DNA of 30,603 nt from Geobacter sp. UBA698. Its GTDB lineage: Bacteria > Desulfobacterota > Desulfuromonadia > Geobacterales > Pseudopelobacteraceae. Both the position numbers and the translations under genes were made by a program. The stretch spans positions 15,990 to 46,592 of the forward strand of contig DBMM01000010.1 in NCBI GenBank assembly GCA_002298925.1. Reading direction: 5' to 3'. The notes beneath the pieces were generated by a model that saw only the letters and a program-made list of their open reading frames with translations, was not told the origin of the DNA and did no database searches. Below are positions 17,763-25,233 of the stretch, one piece after another; position 1 is the stretch's first letter, and every line of letters starts with the position of its first letter.

Positions 17763-17953
17763 GTGCGCAGCCTTCAGCCCTGGACAGATCCCTGGCAAAG
17801 ATCTGTGAATTCTGCCCGGTCTGCCTCCACGCCCGTTATCATCAGAAGGGGGTGGTCTTCGAGTTTGTGAAGAACATCGAGCAGGACATCTGCCCGTTCT
17901 GCAAAGCCTACGAGCGGGTACACGGGAAAAAAGCCCACGAGAAACGAGGGTAA
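17759..17953 (+). CDS. Small Cys-rich (zinc or iron-sulfur) protein
   Basis: A 64-residue protein with five Cys: a CEFCPVC cluster at residues 16-22 and a CPFC pair at 45-48, spaced as in zinc ribbons or rubredoxin-like metal sites. The rest is basic at the C-terminus. No named family is recognised. The start overlaps the stop of the flavoredoxin-like gene (ATGA), so translation is coupled; a role as a redox partner or metal-binding subunit of that protein is an inference from this arrangement. Confidence 0.7.
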   Translation: MSAQPSALDRSLAKICEFCPVCLHARYHQKGVVFEFVKNIEQDICPFCKAYERVHGKKAHEKRG

Positions 17954-18347
17954 TGCCGGTTCCGTTCCGTATGGCATTGCAGCCGGACATGCTCTTCGGC
18001 ATCAGCCCGGCCCCGGGCTGACACATTGACAGCTTGGCCGGATATGGCGTATAAAAAGATCCGAAACGTGTAATTCCGGTTTCAAATCAAAGATGAAATC
18101 AGGCGGCGAGGATTTCGGTGACGGAGGCGTACAGATAGTACGTTGAGGAGCCGAAGACGAGCCAACGATGATAGCGCTTTGATTTGGAATTGGAATAATG
18201 TCTTTCCATTCTGAGGCTCTGGAAAAAGGGAATCAACCCCCTCTGAATCCGGAGCCTTTCGTTTTGTCCGCAGGGGCAGAAATTGTATAGTCCCCCCTGA
18301 TGATAACGATCTGTCATCAAATAACGAGGATTGGTTTTGGCCTGCAT
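17954..18347. other. Intergenic region before the HelD-like gene
   Basis: No protein gene is supported. A GC palindrome CAGCCCGG-CC-CCGGGCTG (18003-18020) follows the small Cys-rich gene and may end transcription, but lacks a T-run. The inverted-repeat element 18073-18196 fills the middle. The remainder, 18197-18347, leads to the helicase gene, with no clear promoter. Confidence 0.45.
18073..18196. repeat. 124-bp element with 20-bp terminal inverted repeats (MITE- or RNA-like)
   Basis: The ends 18073-18092 and 18177-18196 match as inverted repeats at 17 of 20 positions, with a perfect CAAATCAAAG / CTTTGATTTG core. Inside are nested smaller stems: TTCGG with CCGAA, and CGTAC-agata-GTACG. The whole would fold into one long hairpin on either strand. 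This style of element, with a GTAC-loop hairpin inside long terminal repeats, resembles dispersed non-coding repeats of deltaproteobacterial chromosomes; that comparison is from memory. There is only one copy in this window. Confidence 0.6.
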
Positions 18348-20258
18348 ATGAGTGAAAAACCCCAATTTGACATTGTCCTGCAGGAGCAGCAGCGTCTGTC
18401 TGACGTGCTCTCCGCTATCGAGGAGACGGCCAGGCAGAACCGGATGAAGATCGCCAGTCACGATGCCTACACGGCCGAACTGGAGAAGGAACGCCTTGAG
18501 TCGGTCAGCTGGCGTGAAAAGAACTCGTTAACCGAGAAGCTGATCGAGAACGACAAGTTCGATCCCGCCAGATATCTAACCGAGTTCACAATGACAGACA
18601 GCCCGTACTTCGGGATTGTCGGGATCAGCGACAGCGACAAGCGGATCGGCAAAAAGGAATATCTGATCGGCAAGCAGGGCTTCCTATCCCATGACAACCG
18701 GGCCTTGGTGGTCGACTGGAGGAAGGCCCCCATCTCCCGCTTTTTTTATGACTACGAAGTCGGTGAAGAGTACCTCGAAACCATTCAGGGCAGAGAGCGG
18801 GAAGGGGTGATCACCCGGCGTGACACGGTGGAAATTGTGAAGCGCAGTCTGCGATGCTTCGAGTGCGGCGAAGATCTGTACGAGCTGGCCGGCGGCAGAT
18901 GGGTGAAAAAAGAAAAGCAGTTTCATACGACCAGTGACACCAAGCTGGCCAACCAGGACCATCGCATGGTGGATATCGTCTCGCTGATCTCTCCCGACCA
19001 GTTCCATATGATAACCGCGGAAGCCACTGACGGCTGTACCATGATCACCGGCGGCGCCGGCAGCGGCAAGACGGTGGTCAGCCTGCACCGGCTGTCCTGC
19101 CTGCAGTTCAACGATCCCGACCGATTCACCCCTGAGCGCTGTCTGGTGCTGATGTTCAACAAGGTGCTCCGCAACTACGTCAGGCAGACTTCCGCCGACC
19201 TGCTCGGCAGCACCAGGGTGGATACGTTCAGCGCCTGGGCCTTGAGCGCCATCACCGCCCTGACGGGCAAGGTCATCAAACCGGTAGTGGGCGATGTCCT
19301 GACGCTGCAGAAGAAATCGTCCCGGCTCTCCGGTCTGCTGGCCCGCTATGTCAAAGAAGTGCAGGAGGCGGACCCGCTTCAGGATCTGTGGCGCTTTTAC
19401 GGTCAGCCTTATGTGCTGGAGGCCATGTTTGTCGACGGGAAAGGGAAAGAAACGTTTCTGGCCGATTTGCGCCGGCGCTACTCGATCAGAAGCCAGGCTG
19501 TGTCGTTTGCCGACCTGAGCGTTCTATTGCGGCTGTGCCAGTTGCGCGAGCAGGACGGTCCGGTCCGCGAGGCCCTAGGCTGGTACGCCCATGTCATTGT
19601 TGATGAAGGGCAGGATCTTTCGCTGCTGGAGCTTGAGGCGATTCTGGCGGCAACTGACAAGCGCAACAGCATAACGCTCAGCGCTGACAGCAAGCAGAAG
19701 ATACTGTCGTGGGTCGATGGGGCCGACTTCGATATCTTCCACAAGAACCTGAAGGAGGTCGGGGTGAGCAACGAGACCCTGTCCGTTTCCTACCGCTGTC
19801 CCAAAGAGATCATGGCGCTGGCTGCAAGGATCAGCAGCCGGGAGAGCGAGCAGATAGGCCTGCATTCGGGCGTGCTTGAGTACCACCGGGCCGCGGATGA
19901 GGAGGGCGCCCTGGTAATGTTGCGCCGGCTGGTGGAACAACTGGTGGACGAGGATCCGAACAGCCTGACTGCTGTCATCTGCAAGAAAAAGTCGGACGAG
20001 AAAATGCTCCACAAGGCGTTAACCGGTATCAACGGGCTGCATCAACAGGGGGAATTGACCTTCGAGCCCGGAGCAGTGGTCACGATTGCCCATCAGGTCA
20101 AGGGGGTGGAATTCGCCAACGTGATCCTTTACGACCCGAATGCGAAGGATTTCAGGAAGTCGGCTTTAGACCGGAATCTGCTCTATGTCTGCGTTACCCG
20201 AGCCTGCAGGCGTCTGGACATAGTTTACTGGCGGGAGCTGGCCGCGGGGTTGGCTTAA
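18348..20258 (+). CDS. HelD-like superfamily 1 DNA helicase/ATPase
   Basis: A 636-residue protein of the UvrD/HelD type. HelD-like proteins bind RNA polymerase and help free it from DNA; others in the group are DNA helicases. The N-terminal 200 residues form a coiled, charged region with ALVVDWRKAPISRFFY, a segment typical of HelD-like proteins. Walker A is GGAGSGKT at 235-242 with Lys241; Walker B is VDEGQD with Asp419-Glu420; later motifs include LSVSYRCP (motif IV/V), AHQVKGVEFANVIL and LLYVCVTRACRRLDI (motif VI). The frame opens at 18300, but ATG 18348 is preferred since the HelD-like sequence starts there; the ribosome-binding site is weak for both. No partner genes are adjacent. Confidence 0.85.
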   Translation: MSEKPQFDIVLQEQQRLSDVLSAIEETARQNRMKIASHDAYTAELEKERLESVSWREKNSLTEKLIENDKFDPARYLTEFTMTDSPYFGIVGISDSDKRIGKKEYLIGKQGFLSHDNRALVVDWRKAPISRFFYDYEVGEEYLETIQGREREGVITRRDTVEIVKRSLRCFECGEDLYELAGGRWVKKEKQFHTTSDTKLANQDHRMVDIVSLISPDQFHMITAEATDGCTMITGGAGSGKTVVSLHRLSCLQFNDPDRFTPERCLVLMFNKVLRNYVRQTSADLLGSTRVDTFSAWALSAITALTGKVIKPVVGDVLTLQKKSSRLSGLLARYVKEVQEADPLQDLWRFYGQPYVLEAMFVDGKGKETFLADLRRRYSIRSQAVSFADLSVLLRLCQLREQDGPVREALGWYAHVIVDEGQDLSLLELEAILAATDKRNSITLSADSKQKILSWVDGADFDIFHKNLKEVGVSNETLSVSYRCPKEIMALAARISSRESEQIGLHSGVLEYHRAADEEGALVMLRRLVEQLVDEDPNSLTAVICKKKSDEKMLHKALTGINGLHQQGELTFEPGAVVTIAHQVKGVEFANVILYDPNAKDFRKSALDRNLLYVCVTRACRRLDIVYWRELAAGLA

Positions 20259-20419
20259 GGCCGCCCCCAGCTGGACCTACCCGCTTCAAGTCCCTGTCAG
20301 GAAATGCTTGAGCCCGAGAGGCTGCTGTCGTACTATGAATCTCCACTGCGGGCTTGCCGGGAGGGGGCAGTCCATGGGCAGTAAGCGCTGCTTATCCACA
20401 ACAAAAGAGGAGAATATAA

Positions 20420-20665
20420 ATGCGATTGAGTTACGAAACATCCGGCTCCTGCGCCACGCGGATCGATATCGAGATTGAGTCCGGTGTTATTGTCGATGCC
20501 GCTTTCATCGACGGCTGCGCCGGTAATACCCGCGCGGTGGCTGCACTGGTCAAGGGAATGCCGGTGGCGGAAGCGGTTCGGCGCCTGAAGGGTATCGCCT
20601 GCCAGGGGAATACGTCTTGCCCGGATCAGCTGGCCCGTGCCCTGGAATCAGCTGAAACGAACTGA
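20420..20665 (+). CDS. TSCPD-domain protein (TIGR03905 type)
   Basis: An 81-residue single-domain protein. It carries the signature NTSCPDQLARAL near the C-terminus plus the leading CATRIDIEIESGVI and DGCAGNTRAV segments. The same domain occurs at the end of some ribonucleotide reductases, but the stand-alone form has no established function. AAGAGGAG lies before ATG 20420. It stands alone on this strand, before the tRNA. Confidence 0.85.
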   Translation: MRLSYETSGSCATRIDIEIESGVIVDAAFIDGCAGNTRAVAALVKGMPVAEAVRRLKGIACQGNTSCPDQLARALESAETN

Positions 20666-20778
20666 GTTTCGCCGAGTCAGGCTTTCAGGATGACATGTTT
20701 GCCAGCCTGGCCGATACCCTGCGATAACCCGCTGACCGATCCTGCTGCACGGGGGGGTCCTGCTTCACCTTTCATCAA

Positions 20779-20811
20779 GGTTGGCGGCGAAAGTTCGAGT
20801 AACCGCCAACC
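20779..20811. repeat. Perfect 9-bp inverted repeat
   Basis: GGTTGGCGG (20779-20787) and CCGCCAACC (20803-20811) with a 15-base loop. No T-run follows on either strand, so it is not a classical terminator. It lies 40 bases before the tRNA promoter. Confidence 0.5.
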
Positions 20812-20851
20812 ACCCGTTCCAGTTTACCTGTAACAACACAATCATCCGGGC

Positions 20852-20880
20852 TTGAAATTTTCGAAGAAATGGGGTAGGGT
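20852..20880 (+). promoter_or_regulatory. tRNA-Ser promoter
   Basis: TTGAAA (20852-20857) and TAGGGT (20875-20880) with the ideal 17-base spacer, 14 bases before the tRNA. A GC-rich stretch follows the -10, as expected for stable RNA genes. Confidence 0.6.
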
Positions 20881-20894
20881 GCTCTTCCGCTCGC

Positions 20895-20982
20895 GGAGAG
20901 GTGTCCGAGTGGTCGATGGTGCCTGACTCGAAATCAGGTGTACGGCAACGTACCTAGGGTTCGAATCCCTACCTCTCCGCCA
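20895..20982 (+). tRNA. tRNA-Ser(CGA)
   Basis: An 88-base tRNA with encoded CCA. The acceptor stem GGAGAGG (20895-20901) pairs with CCTCTCC (20972-20978). The anticodon stem CCTGA/TCAGG frames the loop CTCGAAA, giving anticodon CGA, which reads UCG. A long variable arm (GTACG-gcaa-CGTAC) and the T-arm GGGTTCGAATCCC complete a class II tRNA of the serine type. Everything to its right has an accessory character, so it is a likely integration site. Confidence 0.96.
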
Positions 20983-21319
20983 CAAAAATAAGCAACAAAT
21001 ATTGTTGCATTAATATAGCCCTTGCCTTAAGTGAGACCTTTTATGAGACCTCTTAAGCAAGGGCTATTCTCATTTAAAATCATGTGTTTTACGTGATGGC
21101 AGTTATTATTTAAGAACATGTATGCCTGCTGACCTCAATTATTATTTCCATATTGCTGAAATAAAACAGTCTGTTAAGAATAAATACCCAAATTTGCCAA
21201 ATAGTAACGGCTATCAGTTTGGAGTACAATATTTCTGATAGTCAGCATTTTAAGGACAATTTTAGTATCCAAATCGGCGGTGTTATCATTTCCGACTGTA
21301 ACATCACCGGGAGAGTTTT
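20983..21319. other. Gap after the tRNA
   Basis: No gene is supported in these 337 AT-rich bases. They hold a short palindrome GCAACAA-ata-TTGTTGC (20992-21008) and the larger inverted repeat 21015-21067. The rest may contain the promoter of the phosphoesterase gene; a plus-strand frame from 21219 is a shadow of that gene. Confidence 0.5.
21015..21067 (+). terminator. Long inverted repeat after the tRNA, possible terminator
   Basis: ATAGCCCTTGCCTTAAG (21015-21031) pairs with CTTAAGCAAGGGCTAT (21052-21067), 16 base pairs with one bulged C. The 20-base loop contains TGAGACC twice. Only a poor T-rich tail follows, so it may end the tRNA transcript or be a remnant of an integrated element. Confidence 0.45.
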
Positions 21320-22126
21320 ATGTTGGTCCGCCCCTTTTCCGATATCCATGCCGAGTTCTGGCCGGCAAACAAGATTGATCGCATCCTCGGTATGGTGGTT
21401 CCACCGCTGCCGGCAGACAAGGAAACCGTTGCTCTGGTTGCCGGTGACATCGGGTTGGCGCACAAGCAGGAGACCTGGCTCAAAATTCTGTGCATTCTTG
21501 CCAAGCGTTTCCGGGCGGTCATCTATGTGGAGGGAAATCACTTTTTCTACCACAACGACTTCTTCGGGCGTATCCAGGAACTGAAGGCCAAAGTCCCGCT
21601 TCCCACGAATGTCCATTTTCTTGAGAACGAATCGGTAGAGATCGATGGTGTCATTTTTGTCGGAGCTACGTTATGGACAGATTTCCGCGGGAAGGATTTC
21701 TTCAGTATGCAGTACGCCCGGAAGAACATGAATGATTTTGAAGTTATCAAGAAAACGGATGGACTGAAACTCCGTCCGGAAGAAACGGTCGAGCAGTTTC
21801 AGGAGTCAAAACGCTATATCTTTGAGGTACTGGCAACTGCCGGCGACAAGAAGACTGTCGTGGTAACACACCATGGAGTATCACAGTTCTCCATTCATGA
21901 GGAGTTCCGCGGAGACAGCCTCAATTGCGCCTTCATGACCGACCTTTCCAACGAGATCATCGACCATGGCCCGGATCTCTGGGTACACGGCCATACGCAC
22001 AAATCGTTCGACTACACACTCGGCAAGACCCGGGTGGTGGTAAACCCTTATGGCTACAAAGATGTGGAGGTCAATCCGCAGTACGACAAGCTGTTGGTTA
22101 TTGAGTTGCAGGATACTGACAGATAA
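21320..22126 (+). CDS. Calcineurin-like metallophosphoesterase
   Basis: A 268-residue enzyme of the calcineurin-like phosphoesterase superfamily. All metal-binding blocks are present in order: SDIH (Asp8, His10), GD (42-43), GNH (72-74), THHG (His184-His185) and GHTH (224-227), so the protein should be active on a phosphomonoester or phosphodiester. The lack of a signal peptide points to the cytoplasm. The substrate is unknown. ATG 21320 is preceded by GGGAGAG. It is the first gene after tRNA-Ser and stands alone, which fits cargo of an integrated element. Confidence 0.88.
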   Translation: MLVRPFSDIHAEFWPANKIDRILGMVVPPLPADKETVALVAGDIGLAHKQETWLKILCILAKRFRAVIYVEGNHFFYHNDFFGRIQELKAKVPLPTNVHFLENESVEIDGVIFVGATLWTDFRGKDFFSMQYARKNMNDFEVIKKTDGLKLRPEETVEQFQESKRYIFEVLATAGDKKTVVVTHHGVSQFSIHEEFRGDSLNCAFMTDLSNEIIDHGPDLWVHGHTHKSFDYTLGKTRVVVNPYGYKDVEVNPQYDKLLVIELQDTDR

Positions 22127-22327
22127 TCAGATTCACGGCACGATCCCCCAAAAAACATCATCCTATTCTTGAGCAGCCCCCTCAGTTCACCCATAATTTC
22201 ATTGTTGCCGTTGATGGTCTTGTCACAGTCGCCATTCCCGTCGATGTTCGACAAGATACTGATGGGCCGGCTAGTGCCTTCCTCCCTTCTCCACTCTACA
22301 TAACCCGGAACAGCCCCTAGCCCATCT
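22127..22327 (-). other. Coding-like remnant without known family
   Basis: On the minus strand one frame is open from about 22320 across this stretch and into the 3' end of the phosphoesterase gene. It reads like a protein piece (GAVPGYVEWRREEG, then ILSNIDGNGDCDK). No good start or family is seen. It may be a relic of a gene cut by the insertion of the neighbouring fragments. Confidence 0.3.
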
Positions 22328-22679
22328 TCACACCAAGGAATATTTGCGCAGGTAGGTGACGGAGGAGGTGTTGTTGATGATCGCCGGGGTTATAGTTGTG
22401 CCCTGCTGCGGCACCAGCTCCCGGAACGGTTCCCGGTCGAGTCGGGAGAAGGGAAAGGCGATGCTGCTGGTCTGACCGAGGGGGATGATCCGCCGCCAGT
22501 AGAGGTTGAACAGCTCGTTCAGTTCCACGAGGAAAAACCGGTTTCAGACCTCATAATTCATCCTTCATAATTGTGTTCTTATGCGGGGCCTTTTGCGCTT
22601 GGTGGCTTCGGTCCAGGTCGCGCCGGGGGCGCGGTTGAGGGAGGTGAAGTGTTTGATGGAAGTGGAAATATCGGTCACA
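22328..22679 (-). pseudogene. Relic A: N-terminal part of an HNH/McrA-type restriction protein, internally deleted
   Basis: First of three relics of one gene. On the minus strand the N-terminus is at 22679-22580 (SLNRAPGATWTEATKRKAPHK) and the following ELNELFNLYWRRIIPLGQTS to NTSSVTYLRKY part at 22528-22340. Between them the stretch matching 83 bases in relic C is missing and replaced by 51 bases (22529-22579) made largely of TTCATAATT/TTCATCCTTC repeats, which stop the frame. The sequence matches the N-terminal region of HNH endonucleases with a phosphorothioate-DNA (SBD-like) recognition domain; this is from memory. No HNH part remains. Confidence 0.7.
22529..22579. repeat. TTCATAATT-type repeat scar inside relic A
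   Basis: This 51-base segment has no counterpart in relic C. It contains CCTCATAATTCATCCTTCATAATTG, close to the repeats on both sides of the four-helix-bundle gene (27097-27150 and 27580-27676). It looks like the footprint of an element that inserted, removed about 83 bases of the host gene, and left. Confidence 0.6.
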
Positions 22680-22719
22680 AAACTTGTCCCAACAACAATC
22701 AACGGACAACGGCATACAA

Positions 22720-23694
22720 TCAGTTCTTCTGGTTGATCAGATTGACGATCACCTTGACGATGGTCTCTTTCTCTTCCGGACGACTCTCGGCAATGAGCAG
22801 GGTAAGCGCCACCAAAGCGTTGTCGGCCAGGCGCTTGCTGCCGTCAGGTCGATAGAGAATCGCGTTCATGCCGAGGAAGTAGATGAACAGGGCAGCAGCG
22901 ATCCGCTTGTTGCCGTCGCTGAAGGCGTGGTTCTTGACAACGAAGTAGAGGAGGTTGGCTCCCTTCTCTTCGACGCTGGGATAGAGCTCTTCACCGCCGA
23001 AGGTCTGGTAGATGGCCCCCAGGGCGCTTTTGAAACCCTGGTCCTTTTCCAGGCCGAAAAGCCCGTCGAATTCACCCTTCATAGAGGTGACAATTCCGAT
23101 GGCTTCCTCATACTGAATGACGTGCAGCGCCTTTTGGGTGGTCCCCTCGATGGTCAGAGTACCGTGGTCGTAGCGGTCCAGCAGGGCCAATGCATAGGCA
23201 TAGTCGGCAATCACCCGCAGCACATCCCTGCCAGTATCACTCACCAGTGCCTGGTTGGTCAGGGTCCGGGCCAGCAGTTCCACGGTCTGCCGCATCGCCT
23301 GTAGTTTGGCGCTTTCCTCCCGCAGTCGCTGTTCGTTGAGTGAATAGCCATTGACTATATGGTCGCGCAGCATCCGCGTCGCCCACTGACGGAAACGGGT
23401 GCCCTGCTGCGACTTGACCCGGTAGCCGACGGAGATAATGACGTCGAGGTTATACAAAGTCACCGGTTTATCTGAAAAAGCAAAGTGCATATTTTGCACA
23501 TTGCTTTTTTCATCCAATTCTCCTTCTGAAAAAACATTACGCAGGTGCTTGGTAATAACACTTCGTTCACGTTGGAACAGCTCCGCCATCTGCTTTTGCG
23601 TCAACCAAACTGTCTCGTGATCAAGATGGACTTCAAGAGAAGCCGAACCATCCGCGCCTTGGTACAGGACTATTGCGTTATCTGTCGTGGTCAT
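22720..23694 (-). CDS. RhuM-Fic/Doc-family protein
   Basis: A 324-residue two-part protein. Residues 1-150 are the RhuM (virulence protein) domain: YQGADGSASLEVHLDHETVWLTQKQMAELF, a winged-helix-like start, then FSDKPVTLYNLDVIISVGYRVKS and GTRFRQWATRML. Residues 190-310 are a Fic/Doc domain with the motif HAFSDGNKR; the Lys after GN is as in Doc, which transfers phosphate, whereas AMP-transferring Fic enzymes have Gly. It could act as a toxin or growth regulator; no dedicated antitoxin gene is adjacent. AGGA lies 8 bases before ATG 23694, and the ATG overlaps the stop of the relic B frame. Confidence 0.85.
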   Translation of the reverse strand: MTTTDNAIVLYQGADGSASLEVHLDHETVWLTQKQMAELFQRERSVITKHLRNVFSEGELDEKSNVQNMHFAFSDKPVTLYNLDVIISVGYRVKSQQGTRFRQWATRMLRDHIVNGYSLNEQRLREESAKLQAMRQTVELLARTLTNQALVSDTGRDVLRVIADYAYALALLDRYDHGTLTIEGTTQKALHVIQYEEAIGIVTSMKGEFDGLFGLEKDQGFKSALGAIYQTFGGEELYPSVEEKGANLLYFVVKNHAFSDGNKRIAAALFIYFLGMNAILYRPDGSKRLADNALVALTLLIAESRPEEKETIVKVIVNLINQKN

Positions 23695-23950
23695 ACATTC
23701 ATCCTATTAAATTCGGGAATACTGCGTAGTCCTTCGTCCAGCTTGGCGCCCAGGGCGTACTTGCGCAGGTAAGTGATGGAAGAGGTGTTATTGATGATTG
23801 CCGGGGTGATGGTTGTGCCCGGTTGCGGCACCAGTTCCCAGAACGGTTCCCGGTCGAGACGGGAGAAAGGAAAGGCGATGCTGCTGGTCTGGCCGAGGGG
23901 GATGATCCGCCGCCAGTAGAGGTTGAACAGCTCATTCAGTTCCACCAGAT
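23691..23950 (-). pseudogene. Relic B: fragment of the same HNH/McrA-type gene
   Basis: Second relic, in the same orientation. Only the middle part remains: from LVELNEL (23950) to TYLRKYALGAKLDEGL, with identity to the family lost at about 23735. The left-over frame is open from a GTG at 23945 and its stop TGA overlaps the ATG of the RhuM-Fic gene (ATGA), so a short 84-residue product could be made and coupled to it. The fragment ends 30 bases before the ParE toxin gene. Together with relics A and C it forms directly repeated DNA. Confidence 0.75.
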
Positions 23951-23979
23951 TTCCGCTATTTATTCTCTAAACGGCTTCG

Positions 23980-24255
23980 CTAATATGTCGGCCGCCTTTT
24001 TTGATGGGCTACAGCGACGATCAGGACCAAATCGGATTCGATGGAATAAAGCAGGCTGTAGGGGAAATGCATGAGTACCTTACGGCGGATAGTGCCCCGC
24101 ACTTTTTTAGCATCGCGGGGATGTGAGATGACAACAGATATCACCCTGTGCACTTCCGTAATGAATGCCAGGCCGACTCCGGGTGCTTCGTTTTCGTAGT
24201 AGCGGGAAGCCTCACGAAACTCTTCATCAGCTTCCGGCAGGAATTCGTATTTCAT
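23980..24255 (-). CDS. RelE/ParE-superfamily toxin
   Basis: A 91-residue toxin of the RelE/ParE family. Seen: FLPEADEEFREASRYYENEAPGVG at the start, HPRDAKKVRGTIRRKVLMHFPYSLLYSI in the core with the basic residues of the active surface, and a terminal HQKRRPTY. ParE-like toxins poison DNA gyrase and RelE-like ones cut mRNA; the AEEFREA style and Tyr-rich core favour ParE. It overlaps its antitoxin gene by four bases (ATGA), the usual order of antitoxin first. Confidence 0.87.
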   Translation of the reverse strand: MKYEFLPEADEEFREASRYYENEAPGVGLAFITEVHRVISVVISHPRDAKKVRGTIRRKVLMHFPYSLLYSIESDLVLIVAVAHQKRRPTY

Positions 24256-24482
24256 GATAATTCGGCGATTGCTCTTTTGAAAACGTCGTTGCCTGGTATA
24301 CCACGAACCTTGCCGGCGCGATAATCATCAAGTCGTCTTTCTGCTTCATCCAGCCAAAGTTGCTCGACTTCCGACATTGTAGGTTCGTCCAGGCTCAACA
24401 GAAGTTTGCCGACGAGACTGGCACGTGAGCGCATGTCCAGGTTGAGAGCCTCTGATTCAATTTTTTGCATCGTCATTGGCAT
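24252..24482 (-). CDS. Addiction-module antitoxin (PF09720 type)
   Basis: A 76-residue protein of the PF09720/TIGR02574 antitoxin family. It carries a typical core with LDEAERRLDDYRAGKVRGI and PGNDVFKRAI, the region that wraps around the toxin, and an N-terminal part (MRSRASLVGKLLLSLDEP) common to this family. ATG 24482 opens the frame; starts at codon 4 or 5 are possible. Its last four bases overlap the toxin start. The unit lies between relics B and C. Confidence 0.85.
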   Translation of the reverse strand: MPMTMQKIESEALNLDMRSRASLVGKLLLSLDEPTMSEVEQLWLDEAERRLDDYRAGKVRGIPGNDVFKRAIAELS

Positions 24483-24567
24483 GAAAGTTAACCTCTTTCG
24501 TCACTGTAATATTATTAAATTTACATCAAGCAAAAGCCTTTGGCTATATGAAATAGCAACCCATTCT

Positions 24568-24946
24568 TCACCCAAGACACTTGCGCAGGTAGGTGACGGA
24601 GGAGGTGTTGTTGATGATCGCCGGGGTAATGGTCGTGCCCGGTTGCGGCACCAGTTCCCAGAACGGTACCCGGTCGAGACGGGAGAAGGGGGAAGGCGAT
24701 GCTGCTGGTCTGGCCAAGGGGGATGATCCGCCGCCAGTAAAGATTGAACAGCTCGTTCAGCTCCACCAGATCGCCGGTGACGGCAATGAACGGTGCAGTA
24801 ATGACACCACGGTGTACCAGATCCAGTAATGCCAAGAGGAGGGGCGGCTTGTGCGGAGCCTTGCGTTTGGTGGCCTCAGTCCACGTCGCGCCGGGGGCGC
24901 GGTTGAGGGAGGCGAATTGTTTTATGGAGTAAGTGAGGTTGGTCAT
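24568..24946 (-). pseudogene. Relic C: longest N-terminal relic of the HNH/McrA-type gene, frameshifted
   Basis: The most complete of the three copies. From ATG 24946 it reads MTNLTYSIKQF, then KRKAPHKPPLLLALLDLVHRG and ELNELFNLYWRRIIPLGQTSS. An extra base in the G-run at about 24687-24693, compared with A and B, shifts the frame after IAFP; read past it, the homology continues to TYLRKCLG and a TGA at 24568. The region beyond this point, where the HNH nuclease should follow, is absent in all copies. Relics A and C share a similar ending (CTTCACCCAAG-like), suggesting a shared break point. Confidence 0.75.
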
Positions 24947-25059
24947 GGCTTTCAGAATACTATGAACTTGTATGGAGTTGAGACACGATCCCAATGAGGT
25001 CACCCTGGCACACAAATTTGAAGAATATCATTCAAAATTTATTAGACAATGCTAGAATT

Positions 25060-25082
25060 TAAAACTTTAGGTGGTATAATAT
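25060..25082 (+). promoter_or_regulatory. Extended -10 promoter of the short unit
   Basis: TGG followed by a TATAAT-like hexamer at about 25075-25081, an extended -10. The region upstream is AT-rich (TAGAATTTAAAAC). There is no good -35, as expected with an extended -10. Confidence 0.5.
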
Positions 25083-25124
25083 AAATGAAGGGATGTAGTG
25101 AGTTCCCTTCGAAAGGAGTTGCCT

Positions 25125-25160
25125 ATGACAGTTACTCCACCGGGTAGGTTTTCGACATAG
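25125..25160 (+). CDS. Putative 11-residue peptide in the short transcript
   Basis: MTVTPPGRFST, with AAAGGAG six bases before the ATG, a much better ribosome-binding site than most genes here. It has no Cys codon, so it is not an obvious cysteine leader for the cysteine synthase gene downstream. Confidence 0.35.
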   Translation: MTVTPPGRFST

Positions 25161-25233
25161 AAAGTGCAATTGATCCGATTGAAGATGAATCGGAATAACC
25201 CCTGAAAAGGGAGCAAAGTTTTGTTATAAAGAG

